Part shown: positions 44,350-52,925 of the stretch, one piece after another
Position numbering within the stretch: position 1 is the first letter of the stretch
Layout of the letters: every line of letters begins with the position of its first letter
Source: Streptomyces sp. Alt3
GTDB taxonomy: Bacteria; Actinomycetota; Actinomycetes; Streptomycetales; Streptomycetaceae
Direction of reading: 5' to 3'
Assembly (NCBI RefSeq): GCF_030719215.1
Contig: NZ_CP120983.1
Span: 8,291,600-8,355,599 of the forward strand
DNA length: 64,000 nucleotides
Program-made: the position numbers and the translations under genes
The notes under the pieces: generated by a model
What the model was told of the DNA's origin: nothing
What the model saw: only the letters and a program-made list of their open reading frames with translations
Database searches by the model: none

Positions 44350-44544
44350 CGCGTGGATGCCCTTCCAGCACGTGACGGCTGGGCCGCCTCATGCCTGAAC
44401 GAGCCGTGCGTGGACGGCTGGGACGGGGAGAGGCGGCACTGGTGTGCCGTGGTGTCAGGGCATGCCGAAGACCGGCGCCGACGTAGGGCGGGCCGGTGCT
44501 GTTTTGCGGCATACCTGTCAGCCCCTTGGGAGACCGGAGCGCTG

Positions 44545-44690
44545 GTCCCGCAGGGTTTTTTAAAGGATTTGTTCGGCGGTTTTAGCGGAGGTTTTCTTCG
44601 GCTTTTTGGGCAGGGTGGACTATATAGCGTTCTTAACAAAAAGAATGCTGATAAAGCACTTAAGCCGGTTCATTAACCTTTTCCGCGCCG
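44545..44690. other. A/T-rich island
   Basis: A stretch of about 145 bp of much lower GC than its surroundings, with T runs (near 44550-44562, 44580-44615) and an A-rich segment (44634-44662). Two imperfect T-rich units recur (GGATTTGTTCGGCGGTTTT and GGAGGTTTTCTTCGGCTTTT). It could be an A/T-rich terminator, a replication or transfer origin, or foreign DNA. No coding frame is credible. Confidence 0.5.
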
Positions 44691-44879
44691 CCTTTTCTTC
44701 TGCTCTTCGGCCTCGCGCATCCTCGTGCGGGCACGCCAGACCTGCCCACCAGTATCGGTCATCACGCCGCCGTCTGAGACCTCTTCGGGCAGATTACGTC
44801 CGAAGTTCGCTCCAACCCAGGCTGGTTGAGGGCCAACCGACCCGAGTCGGAAGGTGCCGGTACTGACCGGAGGGGGAGT

Positions 44880-45490
44880 TCAGACGTTGACGAGTTCGGC
44901 TGTGGTGAGGGGGTGTTGTTGGCGGGGGTGGAGGAGGAGCCAGCCGCGTTGCTGGTTATGGATCCAGTTGCGGGCTGCCGGGTGGCGGGGATGTTCGAGG
45001 GCGTGGTGGTAGGCGCGTTGCCACAGGATCGGCCAGGGCGGGTTCTACCAGGGATCGATCACGGCGAGGGCCTGCTGGGTGGGGGAGGGGCTGCTGCGCT
45101 TCTTCGCGAGCTCGCGCTGCCTGTTGAGCCATTCGCCGAGGGGGAAGCCGTCGTGGACGGTCTTGATCGGCGGGCAGAGGTAGCCGTGTTGGCCAGCCCA
45201 GGTACGGGCGCGGACGAGGGCTTCGGCGTGGGGCCGGGGGCTGGGCGGCCACTGTTCGGCTGTCTGAGCGGTGACACCGATGGCGTTCAGCAGGCGCTGC
45301 TGGTCGGGGTGGAGCTGGTTGTACTGGAGGCACGCCCGGGTGATCCAGCTGCCCAGGACGGTGCTCGGTGCGGGGATACGGGCGGCGGGGTCGTACGGTT
45401 CGCCCGCTTCGATGTGGTTGCGGGCGCGGTAGTAGTTGCGCTGCCACTCGCTCTTCCAGGGCGGGTTCCACCACGGGTCGATTGCGGGGG
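44880..45490 (-). pseudogene. Helicase-associated (HA) domain relic with a nonsense mutation
   Basis: Reading leftward from 45490: IDPWWNPPWKSEWQRNYYRA, GSWITRACLQYNQLHPDQQR and WAGQHGYLCPPIKTVHDGFP, FPLGEWLNRQRELAKK, then IDPW followed by TAG where the repeat needs a second Trp (WW), and again NPPWPILWQRAYHHALEHPR to a stop at 44880. These are HA-domain repeats of the C-terminal part of large actinobacterial DEAD-box-like helicases. The helicase core is missing; its 5' side is cut by the IS110 element. The TGG-to-TAG change is a separate hit. Confidence 0.8.
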
Positions 45491-45545
45491 GTCTCTATGT
45501 CCTTCGTCAAGGACGTGGTGCCTGGTTTGCGTGTGGTTGGGGTGG

Positions 45546-46760
45546 TCAGGCAGCGGGGGTGATGGTGGGGGTTCTGGATTCGTAGAGGGTGCCGTCTCGG
45601 AGCATGGCGAACAGCACGCTGATGCGTTGGCGGGCGAGTCGCAGGAGTGCCTGGGTGTGCGTTTTGCCGCGGGCTCTTTGCCGGTTGTAGTAGGCGCGTG
45701 ATGCCGGGGCGGCGTTCATGCAGGCGAAGGCGGAGAGGAACATCGCGCGTTTGAGCTGCCGGTTTCCGCCGCGTGGTGCGTGTTCGCCGTGGATCGAGGT
45801 CCCCGACGATTTCGTCGTGGGTGCGAGGCCGGCGTCGGAGGCGAGGTGGGCGGCACTTGGAAAGCCGGTGCCGTCGCCGACGGTGACCAGCAGAACGGCG
45901 GCGGTCCTGACGCCGACGCCCGGCATCGAGGTCAGGACCTGGTGAAGAGGGTGGGCCTCCAGCAGGGTGCTGATCTGGGCTTCGGGTGCCCTGCGTTGGT
46001 CGTGGACAGCAGCGAGCGAGGCGGCCAGGGACGGGATCACGATGTCGAGGGTGCCAGTGCCGGGAACGATGACGGTCTGCTCGACGAGGGCGTCGAAGAC
46101 GTCATCGATCAGCCTCTGTGCCATCCGCGGAGCCTTGGGCCGGATCAGCTCGACGAGCCGGCAGCGGCCGGCTTTCCTCAAAGCGGCCGGGGATCCGTGG
46201 CGCTCAAGGAGCCAGGTGACGGCGGGGTGGTCCAGCCGCGGGCCGAGCGCGCGTTCGAGGCTGGGATGGAACTGGGTGAGCAGGCCGCGTATCCGGTTGC
46301 TGGTGCGGGTGGCCTCGGCGGCGAGGTCCTGGTCGAAGCCGGTCAGCACCGTAAGCTCGGCGGTGATCTCGTCGGTCAGCTCCAGCGAACGCAGGATGTG
46401 CGGCATCGTCCGGGCCGCGTCCGCGATCACCGCCGCGTCCTTCGCATCCGTTTTCGCCTCGCCCGGATACAGATCGGCGATCCGCCGCATGGCAAGTCCG
46501 GGCAGGTAGGCGACCTCGCAGCCCGCGTCTCGGGCGACGGTCAGCGGCAGAGCCCCGATCGATGCGGGCTGGTCGACGATCACCAGCACGGTGCCGAACT
46601 TGGCCTTGAGCTTGTCGAAGACGGCCCGCAGTTTCGGTTCGCTGTTGGGCATCGGCTTGTCGAAGATCTTCTTGCCCGCCGGAGTCAGGCCGTGGCCATG
46701 ATGGGCGGACTTGCCGACGTCCATCCCGAGGAAGACGCCCACGCCATCGGTGTCTAACAT
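45546..46760 (-). CDS. IS110-family transposase
   Basis: A 404-residue DEDD recombinase. The RuvC-like N-terminus reads FLGMDVGKSAHHGHGLTPAG and VLVIVDQPASIGALPLTVAR, then GEAKTDAKDAAVIADAART with the Asp pair. The C-terminal Transposase_20 domain begins LTSMPGVGVRTAAVLLVTVG and has the Ser-containing segment GEHAPRGGNRQLKRAMFLSA. The ATG at 46760 has GGGAAGG upstream. All core motifs are present, so it may be active. Confidence 0.95.
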   Translation of the reverse strand: MLDTDGVGVFLGMDVGKSAHHGHGLTPAGKKIFDKPMPNSEPKLRAVFDKLKAKFGTVLVIVDQPASIGALPLTVARDAGCEVAYLPGLAMRRIADLYPGEAKTDAKDAAVIADAARTMPHILRSLELTDEITAELTVLTGFDQDLAAEATRTSNRIRGLLTQFHPSLERALGPRLDHPAVTWLLERHGSPAALRKAGRCRLVELIRPKAPRMAQRLIDDVFDALVEQTVIVPGTGTLDIVIPSLAASLAAVHDQRRAPEAQISTLLEAHPLHQVLTSMPGVGVRTAAVLLVTVGDGTGFPSAAHLASDAGLAPTTKSSGTSIHGEHAPRGGNRQLKRAMFLSAFACMNAAPASRAYYNRQRARGKTHTQALLRLARQRISVLFAMLRDGTLYESRTPTITPAA

Positions 46761-46990
46761 CGCACCCTTCCCAGGTGGTTGCTCCTGCCGGCCTCGGCAA
46801 TGGCACCGTGCTCGCGCATCCACGTTATGCAGACCTGCCGCCCGCGTACTGCCCGGCATTGCGCCGGACCGGGCGGTGGCCGGGTCTCTCATCAGCGTCT
46901 CCGACGGCACCCCACGGACCCGGCGACACCACCCCCCCAGGTCATCTGTTCGACAGAGGGGACACAGTCATACCGGGCCCGGAGGCCAGC
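46761..46990 (-). ncRNA. Candidate IS110 bridge RNA region
   Basis: IS110 elements encode a structured bridge RNA in the non-coding end upstream of their transposase. Here about 230-270 bp precede the gene with no credible frame and with G/C hairpin potential (GGGCCCGG near 46975-46985, and a G/C-rich run at 46936-46950). The RNA ends and loops were not determined. This is inference from the family. Confidence 0.35.
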
Positions 46991-47039
46991 GGCCCCATTG
47001 CAGGACCGCGAAAAACATAACGGGGGGGCGAACGACTAG

Positions 47040-47700
47040 AAAACGACCGGCCCTGCACTACCTCAGCGCTTGGCTGGCGCCCAGGCGTGGCGCGGGACGA
47101 ATGGCGGTCACGGCACACCCGCGTCCAGCAAGAACCGTTCATCGCCAGGGCGATGAGGTCGCGACGCGCGAGCCCCCAGAGGTGGGCCGGTGCACGCGCT
47201 CGTGTAGCGCGGGGGTTCCTCTGCTTCCGCCTATTCCGTCTCCTGCGGGGCGCACCAGTCCCGATCAGCAGGAGGTGCAGGGCGATTGGCGGACGTGTCG
47301 ACGGGGGCCCGCCGACGAGAGGGCCAGCAAGCCGTTCGCGTTGACTGGCACCTGCCCGGGCGCCGCTCTGCAGACGCCGACGACATCCTGCTCCCGAGGT
47401 GCTTTTCGGCAGCCGCGGTTCAGGCCCTGTCGGTAGGCGTCGTCCCAGCGGGGTGATGGCCGCTACCGCATCTTGTCGTCGGCGCTCAGGCATCTCGAGT
47501 GGTAGTCCGACAGCGGCATCCTGCGCGTTTTTGCCGGATCGGGGGAGGCTGGCCAGCTTCAGCTGTTACGGAGAAGCTGCCTCGCCGCCCTCCGCCCCAC
47601 TGCCGGCCGAGTCGGCATGGAGCGCTTGATGGGCCGCTGTCGATCACGGCGGCGTGCTTACTGTGGTGGCTTCCACTTGCTGCGAGAAAGCTTCCCTGGC
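47040..47700. other. Gap with no supported gene
   Basis: Short frames on both strands lack starts, ribosome sites and family features. The minus-strand peptide ALAMNGSCWTRVCRDRHSSR (47100-47160) and plus-strand LSAWLAPRRGAGRMAVTAHP suggest degraded sequence at the outer end of the IS110 element. Nothing firm. Confidence 0.3.
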
Positions 47701-47710
47701 TGTTTGTCGG

Positions 47711-48019
47711 TCAGGCGCTGGCTGGTGGCCATGGGAGTGTGTCCAGGTCCTCAACCATGGCCGTGCTGAGGAGGGTTGAGGCCATGAGCGGGCTGTCGAG
47801 AGGGCCATCTGGTCGAACTACGACACGGCGAAACATCCAGGGAGTCTCGATGTTCCTCAGTTGAACTGATGCCTCAAGCCAGACGCCTTGATCGTCTTCG
47901 TGGAAGTTCAGGGAATTGAGGGTGCCGTATTTTTCTGAGGTCAAAGAATCGTTGATTCCTTGCCTGACGTCGATTTCGAGTTCCCTCAGGTATTCCGTGT
48001 ACTGCTTCTGGAGTGACAT
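47711..48019 (-). CDS. Small cytosolic partner of the secreted protein
   Basis: A 102-residue acidic soluble protein (YTEYLRELEIDVRQGINDSL, NFHEDDQGVWLEASVQLRNI, FRRVVVRPDGPLDSPLMAST), with GGGGGAA before the ATG. It starts 9 bp after the stop of the secreted protein gene and is surely cotranscribed. GC content is lower than the genome average, a sign of transfer. A secreted protein followed by a small acidic partner is the layout of an effector and its immunity protein, but no family was recognised. Confidence 0.7.
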   Translation of the reverse strand: MSLQKQYTEYLRELEIDVRQGINDSLTSEKYGTLNSLNFHEDDQGVWLEASVQLRNIETPWMFRRVVVRPDGPLDSPLMASTLLSTAMVEDLDTLPWPPASA

Positions 48020-48028
48020 GTTCCCCCG

Positions 48029-48520
48029 TTACAGAAAGCAGCCGCAGATGGAGTAGTAGGCAGTGATTATACCTACAGGGCGGCCATCCTTGGAGTCCGA
48101 GTCGACTCGGTGCGCGAAGACCACCTTCATTTGGCGTGCTCGTGTGTTGGAGAAGGTGTTGCTGTTCAAGACGCATGTGGTCTTGCGGTTGCCCGAAGCG
48201 CCGGTGGTGCTGCAGGTTCCCCTGTCCAGCGTCTTGTCGATGTCTCTCTTCATGATGGACCAGCTGGCCATTTGACTCGCGTGCTTGTCTTCGATGTGAA
48301 GCTTCCCGAAGCCTGCTGAGCCCGCCACGTCGCCGCGGCCGTAGCGGAGGGGGGCGTCCTCCCCGTTGGGCCCGAAATGCGTTGAATAGACATTCCAGTT
48401 CGTCAGAGCTGAGATGGCTGTGGTCTGAGCTTGCGCGGTCGATGTGATTCCGGCCGCGAGCGCAATGCTCATAGCGGCTACTAATGCTCTACGGAGACGC
48501 GTGACAGTGGCTCTGGGCAT
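48029..48520 (-). CDS. Secreted four-cysteine protein
   Basis: A 163-residue protein, ATG at 48520 chosen for AAAGGTGG 5-12 nt upstream. Signal peptide RLRRALVAAMSIALAAG, cleavage near TAQA-QTT. The mature domain has four Cys (GTCSTTG, TTCVLNSN, ICGCFL), probably two disulfides, and motifs SALTNWNVYSTHFGPNGED and ASWSIMKRDIDKTLDRGT. It ends at ICGCFL with a hydrophobic tail. Extracellular; function unknown. The A/T-rich 5' region 48521-48700 is its likely promoter region. It forms an operon with the next small gene. Confidence 0.7.
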   Translation of the reverse strand: MPRATVTRLRRALVAAMSIALAAGITSTAQAQTTAISALTNWNVYSTHFGPNGEDAPLRYGRGDVAGSAGFGKLHIEDKHASQMASWSIMKRDIDKTLDRGTCSTTGASGNRKTTCVLNSNTFSNTRARQMKVVFAHRVDSDSKDGRPVGIITAYYSICGCFL

Positions 48521-48705
48521 GTTTTCCACCTTTGGCATCGAATTCTCTGTGCTGGTTCGGATGCGGCAATCAAACGGTTAGGTGCGAGGCGGCGTCAATT
48601 GAATTCTGAACTTGATTGTCGAGAACTGTCGATTCCGCAACCCGTCCAAGCCATTTTCGAGCCGAGTTGAACAAGGGAGAAGCGCTGCGGCCTGACGTTC
48701 CCTCC

Positions 48706-48871
48706 TAAGGGCTGTCCCGCAATCCGTGGTGGATCAGCGCACGGCGTCAGATGCGGTGCATCGCAAGGCGGAGGGACGCTCGCATACTGGATGTATTCGT
48801 GCGTTCCGACAACGCGGCGAGGTGCCGTAGCTGTCGTCGTGCGCCCGCCAGGGATTACGGGACAGCCCTTA
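48706..48871. repeat. MITE-like element
   Basis: A 166-bp sequence with inverted ends TAAGGGCTGTCCCG / CGGGACAGCCCTTA, with AATCC/GGATT continuing inward, and an internal hairpin (GGACGCTCGCATAC against GTATTCGTGCGTTCC at 48773-48811). No frame. TA dinucleotides at both ends fit an IS630/Tc1-type or IS5-type origin. It separates the secreted-protein gene from the HTH-coiled-coil module. Confidence 0.75.
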
Positions 48872-48977
48872 GGTGCCGCCTTAAATCAGCCGTTCTTCAT
48901 AGAGTCCTGTGCGACCGGACGTGAAGCTTTGTCCGGGTGCGCCCAGGGTTTCGTGCGTATGCTCGTGACGAGTTGCC

Positions 48978-49628
48978 ATGCAGCCACGTGCCCGGACGTC
49001 CGCTGCGGAGCGCCAGCGCATGGAGGCGCAGCGCCAGTGCGAGCAGGCGAAGCGGGACCGCATCACCGCCCTGACCGGCGAGGCCCGACATCGCGGAGGC
49101 GGAGTACCAGGTCGCCGCCCGCACCGGCACGGCCGCCGCGCAGGCGACCGCCGCCACCGCCCAGGCCCCAGGCCGAGGCCGTCGCCGCCCGCCGCGACGC
49201 CGCCCAGGCGCAGGAGCAGGCCGCCCAGGCGGAGCTCCGCGTCGCCCAGCTCCGCGGGGAGACCGCCCGCACCACCGCCGAGGCGGAGCTCCGCGAACCA
49301 GCGCGCCGACCGGCGCGCCCAGCAGGCCCAGGCCGAGCACGAGGCCGCCAAGACGGAACTGCGCACCGCCCAGCTCCGCGAGCAGGCCGCCCGCATCGAG
49401 GCCGCCGCCCAGGAGCGCGAGGACTACGCCCGCCTCACCCCCCCCCGCGAGCGCTCCGAACGCCGCGTCGCCCGACTCCTCCTCGCCGCCACCCCGGCCG
49501 GCCAGGACACCCAGCTCGACGCCGTACCCCTCGCCACGATCCAGGAAGAGCTGTCGGTCGGCCGCACCACGGCGAGCGAGCTGCGCACCGCAGCGCTCGG
49601 TCTCGTCCAGGGCGGATACCGCCCCTGA
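48978..49628 (+). pseudogene. Coiled-coil plus HTH-like plasmid protein, frameshifted (copy 1)
   Basis: The start (AAERQRMEAQRQCEQAKRDR) shifts frame at about 49085 to DIAEAEYQVAARTGTAAAQA, again at about 49170 to EAVAARRDAAQAQEQAAQAE, and back near 49300 to RTAQLREQAARIEAAAQERE. The good C-terminus reads DTQLDAVPLATIQEELSVGR, LRTAALGLVQGGYRP. Alanine-rich coiled coil followed by a small helix-turn-helix-like end is typical of actinobacterial plasmid or integrative-element proteins. A second, more eroded copy of its end is at 57120. Confidence 0.65.
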
Positions 49629-49644
49629 CGCAGTACCAGGACGA

Positions 49645-49680
49645 CGGAGGGCGGCACCCCGGGTGGGGTACCGCCCTCCG
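49645..49680 (+). terminator. Hairpin terminator shared by convergent genes
   Basis: Arms CGGAGGGCGG / CCGCCCTCCG (49645-49654, 49671-49680) extended inward by ACCCC/GGGGT. The equivalent hairpin at 57287-57323 follows the second copy of the module. Confidence 0.8.
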
Positions 49681-49689
49681 CTGCTTCTG

Positions 49690-49935
49690 CTATCTGCGGT
49701 GCATGGCCAGGCTGCCGCCGACGGTGCACACCGCCGCCGCGGTGGAACCGAGCGCGGCGGCGGCTTCCGGACGGTCGAACAGGGCTAGGACGACGACGCC
49801 GACCATCGACAGCACGCCGATGAGCAGGATCGTCCAACCCATCAACTTTGAGTGACAGTGCTCTCGGGTACCGTCAGAAGCCGTTCCGGGAACCGATAAT
49901 GAGGAATCGATTCCGGGTACATCAGGGACTGTCAT
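49690..49935 (-). CDS. Small two-helix membrane protein
   Basis: An 81-residue protein from an ATG at 49935 (AGAGG upstream). After a short polar start it has LMGWTILLIGVLSMVGVVVL and AAAALGSTAAAVCTVGGSLA, two membrane segments. An upstream in-frame extension to 50253 lacks coding texture. Unknown role; probably part of the plasmid-like cluster. Confidence 0.55.
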   Translation of the reverse strand: MTVPDVPGIDSSLSVPGTASDGTREHCHSKLMGWTILLIGVLSMVGVVVLALFDRPEAAAALGSTAAAVCTVGGSLAMHRR

Positions 49936-50264
49936 GGGCCTCTTCTCTCTACAGCGGGATCGGACGGACCCATCGGCAGACGTGAGGGAGACTGCTGTAC
50001 GGCTTGCTTTGCCGGCCGCCGTACGGCGTCTCCCTCGGTCGTTGCCGGGGCCTGGCAGCACCTTACGGAACGGCACCGACAAACTTGACCCGCCACTAAT
50101 CGCAGACCAGTTGGCCGCCCCACCCCCATACAGCACGCCACTGACAGCCTTTATGCAGGTCAGAGCTCTGAGGGAAAACTTGCCCAGGGGCTCCCACCCA
50201 CGGTGAACTCGTGCCGGAGGGCAGTAGCGAAGACGTGCCCCCTGGCACAGCACGACGTGCGTCT

Positions 50265-50650
50265 TCCCAGCCCACGCTCTCCGGCAGGCACATGAACTCG
50301 ATGTCCGCCACGGCGATGATGCCGTTCACGACCGGCCGTCGACGTACTTCACTTCGGAGATGAAGCACAGCCGCTTCACCCGATCTTGCCGCCGACTTGC
50401 AGCTTGCTCGCCGTACCCAATGAAGACATCCAGCTTGTTCATCTTGCTGAAGGTGGTGCCCTTGCTGCGTTCGAGCGCTACGCCACGATAGCGACATCGA
50501 TGTCGAACATGGGCTCTCCGTTCCTCCGCTGCTTCTGCACGATGCCGGGCTTCCCCTTCGCCCGGCGGCCGAACTCGAGCAGCGACGGATGGATCAACTT
50601 GCGGAAGATGGACCCGTGCTCGGCATTCAGCACGTTCAACTTCCTCGTCC
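50265..50650 (-). pseudogene. Broken gene, unknown family
   Basis: Minus strand pieces read LNAEHGSIFRKLIHPSLLEF, KPGIVQKQRRNGEPMFDIDV, then after a shift at about 50480 LERSKGTTFSKMNKLDVFIG and RVKRLCFISEVKYVDGR, and after another VVNGIIAVADIEFMCLPESV. Together they look like the C-terminal part of one protein with two frameshifts and no start. Not recognised. Confidence 0.4.
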
Positions 50651-50652
50651 GG

Positions 50653-51186
50653 CTACCTACGCTTCCACCACCGGCGCTGCTCGCCGCTCGCCGCAGGTTG
50701 TTCCTCGATGCTCCCCACGGACCCGCCCTCCGGCTGCGCCTGCCCCGGCACCGACGGCTGCGCAAGCACCGGGCGCTCCGGCGTCGGCATCAACGCCTTC
50801 AGCGCCCGCTGGAGGTTCGCGATGTGCTTGCCCCGTGCCGCCAGCTGCTCCCGCAGGTGCTGCGCCTCGAGGCGGCCGTGTTCGGCCAGGGCGTGCTCGT
50901 GCCGTGCACGCTCCAGTTCGGCCCGCAGAGCCGCTGCGCTCTGCTCCTCGACTGGCCCTTGCTCGGGGGCTCCAGGGGCGGCAGGAGCCGTCTTGTTGGG
51001 CGGGGTCGGGGCGTGGAAGGGGAGACCTGCGGCGAGCAGGTCGTCGACCGGGATCACCCAGCCGCGGGCGGGGTCCTGCACGGCACCGGGCAGGTCGCCG
51101 GCTTCGCGGCGGCGACGGATGGTGGTGCGGCTGACACCGCACGCGGCGGCGGCCTTCCGCTGGGTCAGCATCGGACGCGAGCTCAT
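50653..51186 (-). CDS. HTH and coiled-coil DNA-binding protein
   Basis: A 177-residue protein. A MerR-like helix-turn-helix reads MLTQRKAAAACGVSRTTIRR (residues 6-25), then WVIPVDDLLAAGLPF (a short hinge) and a coiled coil (ALRAELERARHEHALAEHGR, LEAQHLREQLAARGKHIANL) with a Pro/Gln-rich basic tail. It resembles plasmid-replication or partition helper proteins of actinobacteria. The ATG overlaps the stop of the small gene upstream (ATGA). A degraded copy is found at 57290-57720. Confidence 0.8.
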   Translation of the reverse strand: MSSRPMLTQRKAAAACGVSRTTIRRRREAGDLPGAVQDPARGWVIPVDDLLAAGLPFHAPTPPNKTAPAAPGAPEQGPVEEQSAAALRAELERARHEHALAEHGRLEAQHLREQLAARGKHIANLQRALKALMPTPERPVLAQPSVPGQAQPEGGSVGSIEEQPAASGEQRRWWKRR

Positions 51187-51368
51187 GCGTCCCACCCTCC
51201 CCGTGCAGAGGCCGCAGGTTCAGGCTGACGCACCGTCGCCGGAGCGTCCAAGGGCGTTGTGGCGACGGGCGAGCCTTGGTGGGCCTTGGCCGCGACGGCC
51301 TGGGCGCAGACGTGAGCGGCGGCCCGTACGCTGGGTACGAACCACCGCTCATGTGTGATGCTCATCAT
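51183..51368 (-). CDS. Small hypothetical protein, coupled to the HTH gene
   Basis: A 61-residue protein (MMSITHERWFVPSVRAAAHV, then AKAHQGSPVATTPLDAPATV). Its stop overlaps the ATG of the next gene (51183-51186). Amphipathic helix followed by a disordered tail; no family. The GGAC array lies 110-150 bp upstream and may control both genes. Confidence 0.55.
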   Translation of the reverse strand: MMSITHERWFVPSVRAAAHVCAQAVAAKAHQGSPVATTPLDAPATVRQPEPAASARGGWDA

Positions 51369-51475
51369 GTTGATGGGAGGTGGGGCCGCTAAACGCCGCC
51401 TCCACGAGTCCGTCCAGGCTGTGAAGCGGGCTCGGAGACCAGAGTGCGGGCTAAGGAATTAAAAGTCCTGGTTCT

Positions 51476-51522
51476 CGGACGCCTTTGGACGCCTCCGGAC
51501 GGTGCCGGACACCTCCGGACGG
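51476..51522. repeat. GGAC array with exact 10-bp period
   Basis: The tetramer GGAC occurs at 51477, 51487, 51497, 51507 and 51517, each 10 bp apart, in decamers of the form (GCC/ACC)(TTT/TCC)GGAC. A period near the helical turn of DNA places all copies on one face. Further CCGGACA copies occur at 51573 and 51591. It lies in the gap between the HTH operon (ends at 51368) and the gene at 51848 and is a candidate operator or replication iteron. Confidence 0.65.
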
Positions 51523-51847
51523 ATTCCCTGCCGTGAACGGCCCTTTCTGACTTCCCGGTATCTGATTCGCCGGACACCCTCAGCGCCTCTCCGGACAGCA
51601 ATGCAGCTTTACCTTTCGAAGGGGTCACACGTTTTGCCCGGAAGTCCCCCTATGCCTCGTCAGGAGCGTTCTATAGAAACGCCTTTGACGCACCTTGCGG
51701 GCGTCAGCGCAAGCGAAAAAACGGGCTTGGAACCGCCAGTCCGGATGAGGCAATCTGAAAGTGGGACGCCGACGTCGGCGCCCTGGGGGCCCGCTAACCC
51801 CCTGCTTCACATCCGTCCAGGCTTGAAGAGCGACAGGAGTGTGGTTC

Positions 51848-52183
51848 ATGCCGTCTTTGTGGCGTTCCATTCCGGGATCCGGCTGGGTACTGCAGCCCGT
51901 CCCGATGCCCCTGACCCCCTCGCCCGCACCTCACGGGTGCATCGTCGGGCCCAAGACCGCCCGGGGGTTCGGCTTCCGCCGGGCCGTGGGCTGGGTTCGC
52001 AAGATCGTGATCATGGTGTCCCTCGCCGTCACCGCGGCTGCACTCGGATGGATGTGGCACGCCGGGCACGGGAGCGAGATCGCGGGCGAGCTGCTGGTGG
52101 CCGTCCTCATCGTCGCCGTCACCGCCGTGTACAGGGGTGTCAAGCAGCTCTTCCGCTCCGGAGGTGAGCCCGCATGGCGATAG
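51848..52183 (+). CDS. Membrane protein coupled to an HTH regulator
   Basis: A 111-residue protein from the ATG at 51848 (ACAGGAG 9 nt upstream). Two membrane segments (IVIMVSLAVTAAALGWMWHA; GELLVAVLIVAVTAVYRGV) follow a basic N-terminus. Its stop overlaps the ATG of the next gene by 10 nt. This membrane/HTH pairing recalls small signal modules of actinobacterial elements. Unknown role. Confidence 0.65.
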   Translation: MPSLWRSIPGSGWVLQPVPMPLTPSPAPHGCIVGPKTARGFGFRRAVGWVRKIVIMVSLAVTAAALGWMWHAGHGSEIAGELLVAVLIVAVTAVYRGVKQLFRSGGEPAWR

Positions 52184-52911
52184 GCCAGCGTTTCCCCTCC
52201 CTCGAGGACGTTCTGGAGACCGCGGACCTCAGTAAGTTCACCGTGGCCGAGGCTCTGCGTGCGTGGATCGAGTACATGAATGTGAGGGGCGACAAGCGGC
52301 TCGGTGTACGTGACATCGCGGACGCAGCTGGTATGCCCTCATCCCGCGTGAGCGACACGCTCACGGGGCGGCGAGTGCCGAGGCGTGACGAGCTGGACAT
52401 GATCTGTCTGGCCCTCGGCATGGGGAAAGAGGCCCGCGTAAAGCTCCAGGGCCTTCGTCTCCATGAGGCGTCCCAGAGACCGTCCAAGCTCGTCGTACGG
52501 ACGATGGACGGCGGCGAGACCGTCGTCTCTGGGACCAGGGCGATCACCCTTCCGGAGGCGCGTCGGCACCAGCGGTCTGTGCAGCCGGTGCCGGCGTTCG
52601 GGCAGCCTGATCCAATTCGTGCGTCGAGCGTTGAGGAGTTGGTCCTGGCGCTCAAGGCTGTGCATGTTTGGGGTGGCACCCCGTCCCTGCGGGAGCTGGA
52701 GCGGCGTAGCCAGTCGGTTCTGCGGCGCAGCACGATCAGCGACATGTTGCGGGGCGAGTCTCTGCCGGACTATGAGCGGTACGTCGCGTTCCTGAGGGCG
52801 TGCGGCGTCGACGGTCCCAGCCTGGAGACATGGGTGTTCGTCTGGCGACGGCTGAGAGCGCTGGAGAATCCGAAGGTTGTTCCCTGGCTGCCTGGCGCCA
52901 CGGAGTCCTAA
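52174..52911 (+). CDS. Regulator with two helix-turn-helix domains
   Basis: A 245-residue protein. The first HTH is LGVRDIADAAGMPSSRVSDT followed by LTGRRVPRRDELDMICLALG; the second is SLRELERRSQSVLRRSTISD followed by MLRGESLPDYERYVAFLRAC. Both have the XRE-like layout, with a linker in between. The C-terminus VFVWRRLRALENPK is a short tail common in XRE-type regulators of Streptomyces. It shares the operon with the membrane protein. Confidence 0.8.
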   Translation: MAIGQRFPSLEDVLETADLSKFTVAEALRAWIEYMNVRGDKRLGVRDIADAAGMPSSRVSDTLTGRRVPRRDELDMICLALGMGKEARVKLQGLRLHEASQRPSKLVVRTMDGGETVVSGTRAITLPEARRHQRSVQPVPAFGQPDPIRASSVEELVLALKAVHVWGGTPSLRELERRSQSVLRRSTISDMLRGESLPDYERYVAFLRACGVDGPSLETWVFVWRRLRALENPKVVPWLPGATES

Positions 52912-52925
52912 GGCCGACCCGTCCT

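Larger units (their letters stand above)
45490..47030. mobile_element. IS110-family insertion sequence
   Basis: Contains an intact IS110 transposase on the minus strand, about 55 bp of 3' sequence to the HA relic and a longer non-coding 5' end. IS110 elements have no clear terminal inverted repeats, so the right boundary (about 46990-47030) is approximate. The left end carries GTCCTT-CGTC-AAGGAC (45499-45514). Confidence 0.7.

Noticed and set aside
44956..45510. Arg/Pro-rich 184-residue protein
   Set aside because: It is the wrong frame over the HA-domain relic.
49936..50253. Upstream extension of the 81-residue membrane protein
   Set aside because: No coding texture and a better start with ribosome site exists at 49935.
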